A stretch of DNA of 14,726 nt from an uncultured Spongiibacteraceae bacterium (GCA_946480345.1 CAMLJR010000069.1:1-14726), one strand, 5' to 3'; counted from the stretch's first letter, positions 1 to 7,272 are shown. Numbers and translations are program-made. The notes: generated by a model not told the origin, from the sequence alone.

Positions 1-2717
1 AGGTAATACGTGGTTTTCAGGCCGCGATACCACGCCATCCGATAGGTGACATCGAGCTTTTTGCCCGAGGCGCCAGCGATGTACAGGTTCAGCGACTGCG
101 CCTGATCGATCCACTTCTGGCGGCGGCTCGCCGCATCGACCAGCCAGCGCGGTTCGATTTCGAACGCAGTGGCGTACAGCGCTTTCAGATCGGCAGGAAT
201 ACGGTCGATGCTCTGCACGCTGCCGTCGAAGTATTTCAGATCGTTGACCATCACCGCGTCCCACAGACCGCGTTTTTTCAGATCGTGCACCAGGTATGGA
301 TTAACGACCGTGAACTCGCCCGATAGGTTCGATTTCACGTACAGGTTTTGGTAGGTCGGTTCGATCGATTGCGAAGCGTCGGTGATATTCGCAATCGTCG
401 CGGTCGGCGCAATCGCCATCACATTGCTGTTGCGCATGCCTTTGGTTTTTACGCGTTCGCGCATGCTGCTCCAGTCGAGCGTTTGCGAGCGGTCGACATC
501 GATGAATTCCTCACCGCGTTGTTGCGTCAGGATGTCGACCGAATCGATCGGCAGCACGCCACGGCTCCACAGCGAACCTTCATAAGTGGAATAGCTACCG
601 CGCTCCTCGGCGAGTTCCGACGACGCTTGGATGGCGAAGTAACTGACGGCTTCCATCGAGCGATCGGCAAATTCGACGGCTTCATTCGACGCGTACGGAA
701 TGCGCAGCGTGTACAGCGCATCCTGGAAGCCCATGATGCCGAGGCCGATCGGGCGATGTTTGCCGTTCGAGTTTTTCGCCTGCGGTACGGCGTAATAATT
801 GATGTCGATAACGTTATCGAGCATGCGCACGGCGGTTTTAATTGTGCGGCCCAGCTTCGCGTGATCGAGCTTGCCATCGACGACGTGCTGGTTCAGGTTC
901 ACCGAGCCGAGGTTGCACACGGCGATTTCGTCTTTGTTCGTGTTCAGCGTGATCTCGGTGCAGAGGTTCGAGCTGTGCACGACGCCGACGTGCTGCTGCG
1001 GACTGCGCAAATTGCACGGGTCTTTGAATGTGATCCACGGATGGCCGGTTTCGAACAGCATCGACAGCATCTTGCGCCACAGATCCTGCGCACGGACTTT
1101 CTTGTACAGCTTCAGTTTGCCTTCGGCGGCGAGCTGCTCGTAATGCTCGTAGCGATCTTCAAACGCAGTGCCGAACAGATCGTGCAGATCGGGGGTGTCG
1201 GCCGGCGAGAACAGTGTCCATTCGCCATCGGTGAACACACGCTTCATGAACAGGTCGGGTACCCAGTTCGCGGTATTCATGTCGTGCGTGCGGCGGCGAT
1301 CGTCGCCAGTGTTCTTGCGCAGTTCGAGGAATTCTTCGATGTCGAGGTGCCAGGTTTCCAGATAAGCGCAGACGGCGCCTTTGCGTTTGCCACCCTGGTT
1401 CACCGCGACGGCGGTGTCGTTGACGACTTTCAGGAACGGCACCACGCCTTGCGATTTGCCGTTGGTGCCTTTGATGTACGAGCCGAGCGCGCGCACCGGT
1501 GTCCAGTCATTGCCGAGACCGCCGGCCCATTTCGACAGCAGTGCATTGTCGTGAATCGCGCCGAAAATGCCGTCCAGATCGTCGGGAACGGTGGTCAGAT
1601 AACACGACGACAATTGCGGCCGCAGCGTGCCGGAATTGAACAGCGTCGGCGTCGAGCTCATGTAGTCGAAGCTCGACAGCAGCGAATAGAACTCGATCGC
1701 GCGGGCGTTTTTGTCGTCTTCGTTGATCGACAGACCCATCGCGACACGCATGAAGAATACTTGCGGCAGTTCGAAGCGCACTTCGTCGCTGTGAATGAAA
1801 TAGCGGTCGTACAGCGTTTGCAGGCCGAGGTAGCCAAACAGGTGGTCGCGTTCGGGTTTCAGCGCGCGGCCGAGGCGCTCGAGATCGAAATCGAGCAGAC
1901 GCGGGTCGAGCAGATCGAGATCGACGCCTTTACGGACATAAGCAGTCAATGCCTGTGGGTAGAATTCAGTCATGTCGGCTTGCGTCGCCGATTGTGCGAT
2001 GCCGAGAAAAGTAAGTGCTTCCCCACGCAAATGATCAAGCAGCAGGCGGGCGGTGACGAACGAGTAATTGGGTTCTTGCTCGACCAGTACACGCGCGGTG
2101 ATCACCAACGAGGTATTCAGTTCGCCGATCGGCACGCCGTCGTACAGATTTTTCAGTGCTTCGTTCAGTACCAGCTGAGCATCCACGCCTTCGAGGTCGG
2201 TGCAGGCTTCGGCGACGATCGTTTCGAGGCGGCCGAGGTCGAGAAACTCGCGGCTGCCATCTTCCAGTGTGACATGGAGCGTCGGATGCGCTTTTGCCGG
2301 TTGCGTGGCGGCCTTCGCGGCACGTTGGCGCGCGTGTTCTTCGCGGTAGATTACGTAGGAGCGCGCAACTTTCTGCTCGCCGCTGCGCATCAGCGACAGT
2401 TCGACCTGATCTTGAATATCTTCGATATGAATCGTGCCGCCGGAGGGCATGCGGCGCTTGAATGTGGCGCTGACCATCGCGGTCAATTTCGCAACGGTTT
2501 CATGAATACGGGTAGAGGCTGCTGCCGTGCCGCCTTCAACCGCGAGGAAGGCCTTGGTGATTGCTACGGCGATTTTGCTGTCGTCATAGACCACGACCGT
2601 ACCGTTACGTTTGATGACTCGAACCTGACCGGGCGCAGTCGCCTGGACGGCGGCGGGTGCTGGGTTTGGGTTGGTCGGCGGAGTGGTGGTGCTGGCGGCG
2701 GTAATATCGGTATGCAT
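1..2717 (-). CDS. nrdA: Ribonucleoside-diphosphate reductase, alpha subunit (class Ia), 3' end outside window
   Basis: Cytoplasmic catalytic subunit of class Ia ribonucleotide reductase, which with NrdB reduces ribonucleoside diphosphates to deoxyribonucleotides. 905 codons are visible. After a Pro/Thr-rich N-terminus (about 1-30) comes an ATP-cone (about 32-125), then a second cone-like segment (about 140-230), then the reductase barrel. Catalytic residues are in place: Cys372 in SSCYL, Cys586 in NLCTE, Cys601 in AVCNLGS, the PTATIANIT loop, and Tyr904-Tyr905, which pass the radical from NrdB. These correspond to E. coli C225, C439, C462 and Y730/Y731. The window ends right after the Tyr pair, so the C-terminal redox cysteines (about 30-50 residues) are not seen; nrdB probably follows outside. 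The ATG at 2717 follows a GGGAGA ribosome-binding site. Tandem cones, the first functional and the second degenerate, are known in Pseudomonas NrdA. A long opposite-strand ORF over this gene is a shadow. Confidence 0.97.
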   Translation of the reverse strand, partial: MHTDITAASTTTPPTNPNPAPAAVQATAPGQVRVIKRNGTVVVYDDSKIAVAITKAFLAVEGGTAAASTRIHETVAKLTAMVSATFKRRMPSGGTIHIEDIQDQVELSLMRSGEQKVARSYVIYREEHARQRAAKAATQPAKAHPTLHVTLEDGSREFLDLGRLETIVAEACTDLEGVDAQLVLNEALKNLYDGVPIGELNTSLVITARVLVEQEPNYSFVTARLLLDHLRGEALTFLGIAQSATQADMTEFYPQALTAYVRKGVDLDLLDPRLLDFDLERLGRALKPERDHLFGYLGLQTLYDRYFIHSDEVRFELPQVFFMRVAMGLSINEDDKNARAIEFYSLLSSFDYMSSTPTLFNSGTLRPQLSSCYLTTVPDDLDGIFGAIHDNALLSKWAGGLGNDWTPVRALGSYIKGTNGKSQGVVPFLKVVNDTAVAVNQGGKRKGAVCAYLETWHLDIEEFLELRKNTGDDRRRTHDMNTANWVPDLFMKRVFTDGEWTLFSPADTPDLHDLFGTAFEDRYEHYEQLAAEGKLKLYKKVRAQDLWRKMLSMLFETGHPWITFKDPCNLRSPQQHVGVVHSSNLCTEITLNTNKDEIAVCNLGSVNLNQHVVDGKLDHAKLGRTIKTAVRMLDNVIDINYYAVPQAKNSNGKHRPIGLGIMGFQDALYTLRIPYASNEAVEFADRSMEAVSYFAIQASSELAEERGSYSTYEGSLWSRGVLPIDSVDILTQQRGEEFIDVDRSQTLDWSSMRERVKTKGMRNSNVMAIAPTATIANITDASQSIEPTYQNLYVKSNLSGEFTVVNPYLVHDLKKRGLWDAVMVNDLKYFDGSVQSIDRIPADLKALYATAFEIEPRWLVDAASRRQKWIDQAQSLNLYIAGASGKKLDVTYRMAWYRGLKTTYY

Positions 2718-2760
2718 GGGCTCTCCCAAAAGCGCTATCTGTCTAGTTATTGCCCTGCAA

Positions 2761-2776
2761 ACCCAATATATAGGGG
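2761..2776 (-). promoter_or_regulatory. NrdR box 1 (proximal to nrdA)
   Basis: Read on the minus strand, this 16-mer is CCCCTATATATTGGGT. Its core CTATATATTG matches every core position of the NrdR consensus acaCwAtATaTwGtgt. It lies about 45 bp upstream of the nrdA start, inside a longer inverted repeat (GCAAACCC at 2757-2764, GGGTTTGC at 2774-2781). The TATA-like centre could also be the -10 element, so a bound NrdR would block RNA polymerase. NrdR is a zinc-finger ATP-cone repressor that senses dNTP/ATP state and controls nrd genes. Confidence 0.75.
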
Positions 2777-2791
2777 TTTGCAAAAAACGAG

Positions 2792-2807
2792 ATACAAGAT
2801 AATGCGG
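2792..2807 (-). promoter_or_regulatory. NrdR box 2 (distal), degenerate
   Basis: The minus strand reads CCGCATTATCTTGTAT, which agrees with 11 of 16 positions of the NrdR consensus, including the outer C and G of the core. It begins exactly 31 bp from box 1, leaving a 15-bp linker. That is the three-helical-turn spacing typical of paired NrdR boxes. The TTGTAT at its nrdA-proximal end could be the -35 element, with the TATA run of box 1 as -10 (spacer 18-19 bp), so the two boxes would cover the whole promoter. Confidence 0.6.
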
Positions 2808-2846
2808 TTGGCGGGTGAGTGCAACAGAATAAGTGGGCGGGCGTCT

Positions 2847-2855
2847 TGTGGATAA
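2847..2855 (-). promoter_or_regulatory. Perfect DnaA box upstream of nrdA
   Basis: The plus strand reads TGTGGATAA, so the minus strand carries the exact 9-mer TTATCCACA, the high-affinity DnaA box. It is about 130 bp upstream of the nrdA start and 82 bp (centre to centre) upstream of NrdR box 1. DnaA control of nrdAB is established in E. coli, which supports a regulatory role. A chance 9-mer match is possible, but the location makes it less likely. Confidence 0.6.
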
Positions 2856-2906
2856 CGTGTGCGTAAAAAACGAAGTGGGTGAGCGCTAACCTTTAGCTTT
2901 AGACCG

Positions 2907-2932
2907 CCCGCGCTGCAGTAACACAGCGCGGG
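2907..2932 (-). terminator. GC-rich hairpin between argF and nrdA
   Basis: CCCGCGCTG (2907-2915) and CAGCGCGGG (2924-2932) form a perfect 9-bp stem with an 8-nt loop, 58-83 bp downstream of the argF stop. No U-run follows on either strand, so this is not a classic intrinsic terminator. It may be a transcript-end or RNA-stabilising stem for the argD-argF mRNA. Confidence 0.35.
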
Positions 2933-2989
2933 AAATGGAGCGGTTTAAATCGATTAATTATTACGGAAAAGTATTTTAGTAACGAAGGT

Positions 2990-3898
2990 CTATTTGTGGG
3001 TTAGCAAAAATTCGATCAGTGCTTTCTGCGAATGCAAGCGGTTTTCGGCTTCGTCCCAAATGACGCTATGTGGATCCTCCATCAACTCTGCGCTGATTTC
3101 TTCCTCGCGATGGGCGGGCAGGCAATGCATATACAACGCGTTGCTCGCAGCGACGTTGAGCAATTCGCGATTGAGCTGATAACCGGCGAACGCGCGGCGG
3201 CGCTCGTTGATTTCGTGCTCATGTCCCATCGATGCCCATACGTCGGTCGCCAGTAAATGCGCACCCCGCGCGGCTTCTTTCGAATCGCGCAGGATGGTCA
3301 CGCGGTCACGATTCGCGTTAACCAAATCCTCGCGCGGCTCGAATCCCTGCGGACACGCAATACGCAACTCGAAATCGAACTGACGGGCGGCTTGGATATA
3401 GGTTTGGCACATGTTATTGCCGTCGCCGATCCAGGCGACGACTTTGCCTTGAATGCTGCCGCGGTGTTCGATGAACGTCTGAATATCGGCGAGCACCTGG
3501 CAGGGGTGGAAGTCGTCGGTCAGCGCGTTGATCACCGGCACGGTGGAGAAAGCGGCAAAGCGCTCGATGCGGCTGTGGCCGAAGGTGCGAATCATCAGAA
3601 TGTCGACCATTGTCGACATAACGCGCGCGCTGTCCTCGATCGGCTCGCCGCGGCCAAGTTGGGTGTCTTTCGGCGCGAGAAACATTGCGTGGCCGCCCAT
3701 CTGTGCCATGCCGGCTTCGAATGATACGCGCGTGCGGGTTGATGATTTCTCGAAAATCATGCCCAGCACATGGTTCTTGAAGCGATCGGTGTAGATGCGC
3801 TCGCGGTGTTCTTGTTTGAATTCCGCTGCGCGCTGCAGCACCTGATTCAATTCGGCCGGCGTCAAATCCAGCAGGGTCAGAAAATGTCTTACAGCCAT
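2990..3898 (-). CDS. argF: Ornithine carbamoyltransferase (anabolic)
   Basis: Converts ornithine and carbamoyl phosphate to citrulline in arginine biosynthesis; a cytoplasmic enzyme, 302 aa, normal for the family. Family signatures: the carbamoyl-phosphate loop SSTRTR (52-57), the HPCQ motif (131-134), the DGNNM segment (159-163) and the HCLPAHR ornithine-side motif (258-264). It lies 52 bp downstream of argD on the same strand, so the two probably share a transcript. The start is the ATG at 3898; no other start codon lies in frame in the preceding spacer. The purine-rich AGAGGAG is about 30 nt upstream of the ATG, unusually far, with GC-rich sequence between that could fold and bring it closer. 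The catabolic paralogue ArcB has similar motifs, but the argD neighbour argues for the anabolic enzyme. Confidence 0.96.
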   Translation of the reverse strand: MAVRHFLTLLDLTPAELNQVLQRAAEFKQEHRERIYTDRFKNHVLGMIFEKSSTRTRVSFEAGMAQMGGHAMFLAPKDTQLGRGEPIEDSARVMSTMVDILMIRTFGHSRIERFAAFSTVPVINALTDDFHPCQVLADIQTFIEHRGSIQGKVVAWIGDGNNMCQTYIQAARQFDFELRIACPQGFEPREDLVNANRDRVTILRDSKEAARGAHLLATDVWASMGHEHEINERRRAFAGYQLNRELLNVAASNALYMHCLPAHREEEISAELMEDPHSVIWDEAENRLHSQKALIEFLLTHK

Positions 3899-3950
3899 GA
3901 TGGCAGTGCGGCCGGGCTCGGCGGCGCAACTCCTCTCTATTAGTGGTGGT

Positions 3951-5132
3951 TCAGGCCGCTTGGCAGAATGCCTCTATTAGCGGACATAAAGTGCCAAGCA
4001 GTTGATCACTATGCTCGCGCTGCCAGATCAATGGTGGCAGCAGGCGGACAGTCTTTTCGTTGGTAACGTTTATCAGCAAGCCCTGAGCAAGCGCCTGTTT
4101 CACCAGTTCGGCACACGGCTTGGTCAGTTCGATACCGATCATCAAACCGGCACCGCGCATTTCTTTTATACCGGCGACCTGGCTGAGCCGCTGCTTCAGC
4201 TGAGCGAGCAAGTACTCACCTTCATGCGCTGCATTTTCGCAAAGCCGCTCGGATTCGATCGCGCGAACAACCGCCAGGCCGGCGGCGCACGCAAGCGGAT
4301 TGCCGCCAAACGTCGAGCCGTGGTTGCCGGGCTGAAACAGTTCGGCAGCCTCGCCGTAAGCGAGACACGCACCGATCGGCACACCGCCGCCGAGACCTTT
4401 GGCGGTGGTGACCACATCCGGCAAGATGCCTTCACGTTGATAGGCGAAGTAGCTACCCGTGCGACCGTTGCCGGTTTGTACTTCGTCGAGCATCAGCAGC
4501 CAGCCGCGCTGATCGCACAGCTCGCGCAATTGTTTAAGGAAGCCGGTCGGAGGAACGTGAATACCGCTTTCACCCTGAACCGGTTCGACCAGAATCGCCA
4601 CCACATCGGGGTTATTGCGGCCAATCGTTTGCACGGCTTCGAAATCGCCGAACGGTGCCCGCGTAAATCCGGCGACTAACGGCTCGAAGCCAGCCTGGAT
4701 TTTGCGACTGCCGGAGGCCGTCAGTGTTGCCATCGTACGGCCGTGAAACGATTGCTCCATCACGATGATGGTCGGGCGATCGATATTCTTTTTATGACCA
4801 AACAGCCGCGCCAGCTTAATTGCCGCTTCATTCGCCTCTGCGCCGGAATTGCAGAAGAACACTTTCTGCATATCCGATACGCGACACAATGCATCCGCGA
4901 GTTCTGTTTGACGCTGAACGCCATAAATATTGGAGGTGTGAATCAGCTTGGCGGCTTGCTGTTGAATTGCGCTGACCAATTCGGGATGGCCATGACCCAA
5001 TGCGTTCACCGCCACGCCGCTCAGTGCATCGAGATAGCGTTTGCCGTCGGTATCGAACAGCCATACGCCTTCGCCATGTTCGAAAGTCACCGGCAATCTG
5101 CCATAAGTATTCATCAACGCGAGCTGCGCCAT
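3951..5132 (-). CDS. argD: Acetylornithine aminotransferase (class III, PLP-dependent)
   Basis: Transfers an amino group between glutamate and N-acetylglutamate semialdehyde in arginine synthesis, and may also act on succinyl-diaminopimelate. 393 aa from the chosen start. PLP-binding features: NSGAEA (95-100), the FHGRT segment (129-133), [12 protein letters not shown] with Asp216, and the Schiff-base Lys245 in [15 protein letters not shown] follows at 274-279. The ATG at 5132 gives [19 protein letters not shown] at 5207 would add 25 residues translated from a terminator hairpin, so it is rejected. The ATG at 5114 is also possible. The ribosome-binding site is weak (GAGA). It lies upstream of argF on the same strand and is divergent from grxD. 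A transcription terminator sits only about 30 nt upstream of the start, suggesting attenuation. Confidence 0.95.
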   Translation of the reverse strand: MAQLALMNTYGRLPVTFEHGEGVWLFDTDGKRYLDALSGVAVNALGHGHPELVSAIQQQAAKLIHTSNIYGVQRQTELADALCRVSDMQKVFFCNSGAEANEAAIKLARLFGHKKNIDRPTIIVMEQSFHGRTMATLTASGSRKIQAGFEPLVAGFTRAPFGDFEAVQTIGRNNPDVVAILVEPVQGESGIHVPPTGFLKQLRELCDQRGWLLMLDEVQTGNGRTGSYFAYQREGILPDVVTTAKGLGGGVPIGACLAYGEAAELFQPGNHGSTFGGNPLACAAGLAVVRAIESERLCENAAHEGEYLLAQLKQRLSQVAGIKEMRGAGLMIGIELTKPCAELVKQALAQGLLINVTNEKTVRLLPPLIWQREHSDQLLGTLCPLIEAFCQAA

Positions 5133-5160
5133 AGCGGTAGTAATCTCAAAAACGCTGCCA

Positions 5161-5211
5161 TCAAAAACGCAAAAAGGCAGCCCAAAGCTGCCCAACCAAG
5201 CGCGCAATCAT
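5161..5211 (-). CDS. Possible 16-codon leader ORF before argD
   Basis: An ATG at 5211 opens MIARLVGQLWAAFLRF and stops with TGA at 5161-5163. The ORF runs across the terminator hairpin and part of its T-tract. It has no clear ribosome-binding site and only two Arg codons, so it is at best a weak leader-peptide candidate. It is listed because its position, between the putative promoter and argD and over an attenuator-like hairpin, fits leader-peptide control. It could easily be a chance ORF. Confidence 0.15.
   Translation of the reverse strand: MIARLVGQLWAAFLRF
5163..5192 (-). terminator. Intrinsic terminator/attenuator in the argD leader
   Basis: On the minus strand GGCAGC (5192-5187), a 5-nt loop and GCTGCC (5181-5176) are followed by TTTTT (5175-5171), GCG and TTTTT (5167-5163). 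This has the form of a Rho-independent terminator pointing into argD. No minus-strand gene lies between it and the divergent grxD, so it can only act on the argD leader transcript. An upstream GCCCAA (5233-5228) could pair with TTGGGC at 5195-5190, overlapping the first arm, and so act as an antiterminator. Confidence 0.55.
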
Positions 5212-5300
5212 ATAGGCAATTCGGGGCTTGGGCAAATGTCGCCAGCCTGCGCAGAATCACAAGCTTGAGTGCCGTACTCGGATTTAAATCGCAATCCGTG

Positions 5301-5306
5301 TACAAT
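5301..5306 (+). promoter_or_regulatory. Candidate -10 element for grxD
   Basis: TACAAT (5 of 6 to TATAAT) lies about 40 bp before the grxD ATG. No good -35 is seen at 17 bp: the position holds TCGGAT, inside an inverted repeat CGGATT/AATCCG (5279-5298). The octamer GCAATCCG occurs at 5291-5298 and again at 5327-5334, flanking the likely start site, so an activator or repressor may bind here. Confidence 0.4.
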
Positions 5307-5345
5307 TTTTCGCTCAAGAGTGACCCGCAATCCGAAGGTAGATGT

Positions 5346-5678
5346 ATGGACGTTATTGAAGTCATCAAAGAGCAACTCAGCACGAACCCGATCATCCTTT
5401 ATATGAAAGGTTCACCCAATCAGCCGCAGTGTGGATTTTCGGCGCGGACGGCACAGGCTCTGATGGCCTGCGGTGAGCGTTTTGCGTATGTCGACGTGCT
5501 CTCTAATCCGGATATTCGGGCGAACCTGCCGAAGTACGGCAATTGGCCGACGTTTCCACAGTTGTGGGTCAACGGCGAATTGATCGGCGGCTGCGACATC
5601 GTGTGCGAGATGCATGAAAAGGGCGAGCTGCAACCGCTGATTAAAGATGCGGTAGCCAAAGCAGTCGATCCGCAATAA
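5346..5678 (+). CDS. grxD: Monothiol glutaredoxin, Grx4 type
   Basis: Monothiol CGFS glutaredoxin, 110 aa, usual length for the single-domain bacterial form. This family binds [2Fe-2S] clusters with glutathione and hands them on, often with BolA or in iron-sulfur cluster assembly. Visible features: N-terminal helix (1-13), IILYMKG strand and loop (16-22), active-site CGFS (29-32), the cis-proline segment TFPQLWVNG, and the glutathione-binding GGCDI. The start is the ATG at 5346, with GAAGG about 6-10 nt upstream; an ATG at 5342 is out of frame. It is divergent from argD-argF. A probable weak terminator follows the stop. Identification is firm; the partner protein cannot be read from the window. 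Confidence 0.96.
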   Translation: MDVIEVIKEQLSTNPIILYMKGSPNQPQCGFSARTAQALMACGERFAYVDVLSNPDIRANLPKYGNWPTFPQLWVNGELIGGCDIVCEMHEKGELQPLIKDAVAKAVDPQ

Positions 5679-5688
5679 GCGTCATCGG

Positions 5689-5722
5689 GCACCGCGAGCG
5701 CGGGGTGCTGGTTTGGTTGCTT
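5689..5722 (+). terminator. Weak terminator after grxD
   Basis: GCA-CCGC pairs with GCGG-TGC (5689-5708) around a GAGC loop with a 2-nt bulge, starting 10 nt after the grxD stop. It is followed by a T-rich but interrupted run (TGGTTTGGTTGCTT). The shape suggests a weak intrinsic terminator. Confidence 0.35.
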
Positions 5723-5751
5723 GACTTAACCGCGCTTAATCTTTCTTATAT
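5721..5751 (+). promoter_or_regulatory. Candidate promoter for the SinR-like gene
   Basis: TTGACT (5721-5726) and TTATAT (5746-5751) resemble -35 and -10 elements. The 19-bp spacer is longer than ideal; with 17 bp the -10 would be TCTTAT. It lies about 50 bp before the ATG at 5799, right after the grxD terminator-like hairpin. Confidence 0.35.
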
Positions 5752-5798
5752 GTAAGGGAATCATCGGTTCGACTCCACGGTTGGGAGGCCTTACGGAA

Positions 5799-6128
5799 AT
5801 GGCAATTTACTGTGTGGTGTTTGAATTACACCGCGAACCCGACGAGTACTATCCGTTTTTCAGGCATCTGGATGCGCAGCAGCAAACTCGAGTTTGCGAG
5901 ACCTGCCGGTTGCTGTTCTCGCTGAACTCGGCGGACGCGATTCGCAATTATCTCGGTAGTTTCATTTATTCCAACGATACGTTGTTCGTCGGTGAAATCG
6001 GCGCGCACTGGGCGTTGAATAAAAACTTCGAAACGACCGAATGGTTGCGGGAGCTGCAATCGATGTATGACGTGCAGCATCAACATCCGCCGCCGGCGCG
6101 AACTATGATTAATAACTCGCTGCGTTAA
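5799..6128 (+). CDS. SinR/Cas2-like ferredoxin-fold small protein, function unknown
   Basis: A 109-aa cytoplasmic protein. The order is strand (AIYCVVFEL), helix (YYPFFRHLD), strand (CRLLFSLN), helix (ADAIRNYLGSFI), then SNDTLFVGEIGAHWAL. From memory this pattern, above all the SND-LFV-E---WA segment, resembles SinR-family proteins, small orphan relatives with the Cas2 fold. A short Pro-rich tail (HPPPAR, about 96-101) and basic end follow. The start is the ATG at 5799 with GGGAGG 10 nt upstream; a TTG at 5781 overlaps that site and is rejected. No cas genes or repeats are nearby, so it is not part of a CRISPR system. Nuclease activity cannot be assumed: the first strand ends in FEL, where catalytic Cas2 proteins have Asp. 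The fold assignment is an inference from pattern, not a search. Confidence 0.8.
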   Translation: MAIYCVVFELHREPDEYYPFFRHLDAQQQTRVCETCRLLFSLNSADAIRNYLGSFIYSNDTLFVGEIGAHWALNKNFETTEWLRELQSMYDVQHQHPPPARTMINNSLR

Positions 6129-6176
6129 ATTCTTTTTATCAATACCGCTTTTCATAAGTGCCACAAGGAGGTGGTT

Positions 6177-6446
6177 ATGCGTTTCTATTTACCGTTGTTT
6201 CTTCTCGTTAGTCTGATGGCTTCGATGGCCCACAGCGCTGAATGGCGCGAGTGCGAAAAAGCCAAGCTGCAACAACTACGGCAGAGCGAACAAGCACGCT
6301 CCGCAGCGCCGACAAAAACGCGTAAAAAATCCAAATCCGGCCGCTCCGCATCCTTTCGCAGCATCGATGAAATCGAAACGTGGCTATGGAAAAACTGCCG
6401 CGAATATTCGTATGAGTTACGCGCGCTGGAACAACAGAGGATGTAA
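6177..6446 (+). CDS. Small secreted basic protein, unknown function
   Basis: 89 aa. The first 20 residues (MRFYLPLF..., ending AHSA at 18-21) form a typical signal peptide with cleavage around 20-21, so the mature protein is expected in the periplasm or outside. The mature part has Cys26 near its start and Cys74 near its end, able to form one disulfide. Between them lies a Lys/Arg/Ser-rich linker (about 40-59), flanked by charged helices (EKAKLQQLRQSEQ and IDEIETWLW). The ATG at 6177 is set by a strong AAGGAGG at 6165-6171; the GTG at 6171 overlaps that site. It is followed 31 bp later by the dioxygenase gene. I do not recognise a named family. Signal peptide and ribosome-binding site make it a convincing gene. 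Confidence 0.8.
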   Translation: MRFYLPLFLLVSLMASMAHSAEWRECEKAKLQQLRQSEQARSAAPTKTRKKSKSGRSASFRSIDEIETWLWKNCREYSYELRALEQQRM

Positions 6447-6477
6447 CATCGCGACGATTTCGCTCAGGGGATCGCGT

Positions 6478-7272
6478 ATGTCCGTTCAGCCCTCGCTTTT
6501 TATTTCACATGGTTCGCCGATGATCGCATTGGAGCGCGATGATGCGGTTGTCGCGTGGCGACAATTGGCAAAAGGTCTTGAACGACCTGCGGCAATTTTG
6601 CTGATCTCCGCGCATTGGGAGGCGCACGCGTTGCAAGTCACATCGGCACCACAGTTGTCGACGATTCACGATTTCGCTGGTTTCCCTGAAGCGCTTTATC
6701 GATTGCACTATCCCGCGGCAGGTTCGCCGGATTTGGCGATGCAAATAGCTGAGCGATTGAGCGCCGGCGGTTTTTCCGTGCAATTGAATCCCCAGCGCGG
6801 ACTCGATCATGGCGCATGGATTCCATTGCGGGAGATGTTTCCGGAAGCGGATATTCCGGTGCTGCAGTTGTCGCTGCAAACGCAGCGTGGTGCCGACTAT
6901 CACTATCGGTTGGGGCAGGTGTTGGCGCCATTATTGGCGCAAAACATTTTGGTGGTCGGCTCGGGTGCGGTCACGCACAACCTGCACGATTGGATGCTCG
7001 CGATGCGCGGTAATCAAACGGCTTTGGATTATGTCCCTGCTTTTCAGCAGTGGGTTTACGCGATGTTGTGCGATGGAAATATCGACGCGCTGTTGTCGTA
7101 TCGCGAAGTATCGGAATACGGCGCGCGCGCTCATCCGAGCGAGGAGCATCTGTTGCCATTATTCGTTGCGTTAGGTGCTGCCGGCGAGAATGCGCAAATC
7201 ACGCGCGAATACGATTCGATAGCGAATGGCGCTCTCGGTATGGATGCTTATCGATTTCAACCGACGGTATAG
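6478..7272 (+). CDS. ygiD: 4,5-DOPA dioxygenase extradiol-like protein (YgiD/DODA family)
   Basis: 264 aa, usual family length. Class III extradiol ring-cleavage fold related to plant DOPA 4,5-dioxygenase and LigB. Metal-ligand and active-site His motifs are present: SHGSP with His11, SAHWE with His46, DHGAW with His111, GAVTHNLHDW, and HPSEEHLLP near residues 223-231. The E. coli homologue YgiD binds zinc and can open the ring of L-DOPA in vitro; the natural substrate in most bacteria is unknown. The start is the ATG at 6478, with AGGGGA 6 nt upstream. A longer frame opening at 6367 overlaps the previous gene and is rejected. It is co-directional with the small secreted protein and converges on the PA2778-like gene, with only 24 bp between stops and no obvious terminator. 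Confidence 0.94.
   Translation: MSVQPSLFISHGSPMIALERDDAVVAWRQLAKGLERPAAILLISAHWEAHALQVTSAPQLSTIHDFAGFPEALYRLHYPAAGSPDLAMQIAERLSAGGFSVQLNPQRGLDHGAWIPLREMFPEADIPVLQLSLQTQRGADYHYRLGQVLAPLLAQNILVVGSGAVTHNLHDWMLAMRGNQTALDYVPAFQQWVYAMLCDGNIDALLSYREVSEYGARAHPSEEHLLPLFVALGAAGENAQITREYDSIANGALGMDAYRFQPTV

Noticed and set aside
348..2855. Very long plus-strand ORF (835 codons) over nrdA
   Set aside because: It is antisense to a full NrdA reading frame with all catalytic motifs. It has no recognisable domains and arises from the codon bias of nrdA.
3257..3724. Plus-strand ORF over argF
   Set aside because: Antisense shadow of the conserved argF frame.
4002..4679. Plus-strand ORF over argD
   Set aside because: Antisense shadow of argD; no family features and no ribosome-binding site of note.
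5133..5207. N-terminal extension of ArgD from a TTG at 5207
   Set aside because: It would translate the terminator hairpin and T-tract, and related proteins begin near MNTYGRLPV.
5763..5779. tRNA-like T-loop (GGTTCGACTCC) before the SinR-like gene
   Set aside because: No acceptor, D-arm or anticodon stem can be built around it, so it is a chance match.
5799..6128. CRISPR-associated Cas2
   Set aside because: No repeats, spacers, cas1 or other cas genes are present, and the SinR-like pattern fits better.
6367..6477. Extended N-terminus of the dioxygenase from 6367
   Set aside because: It overlaps the secreted-protein gene in another frame; the family starts at the ATG at 6478, which has its own ribosome-binding site.
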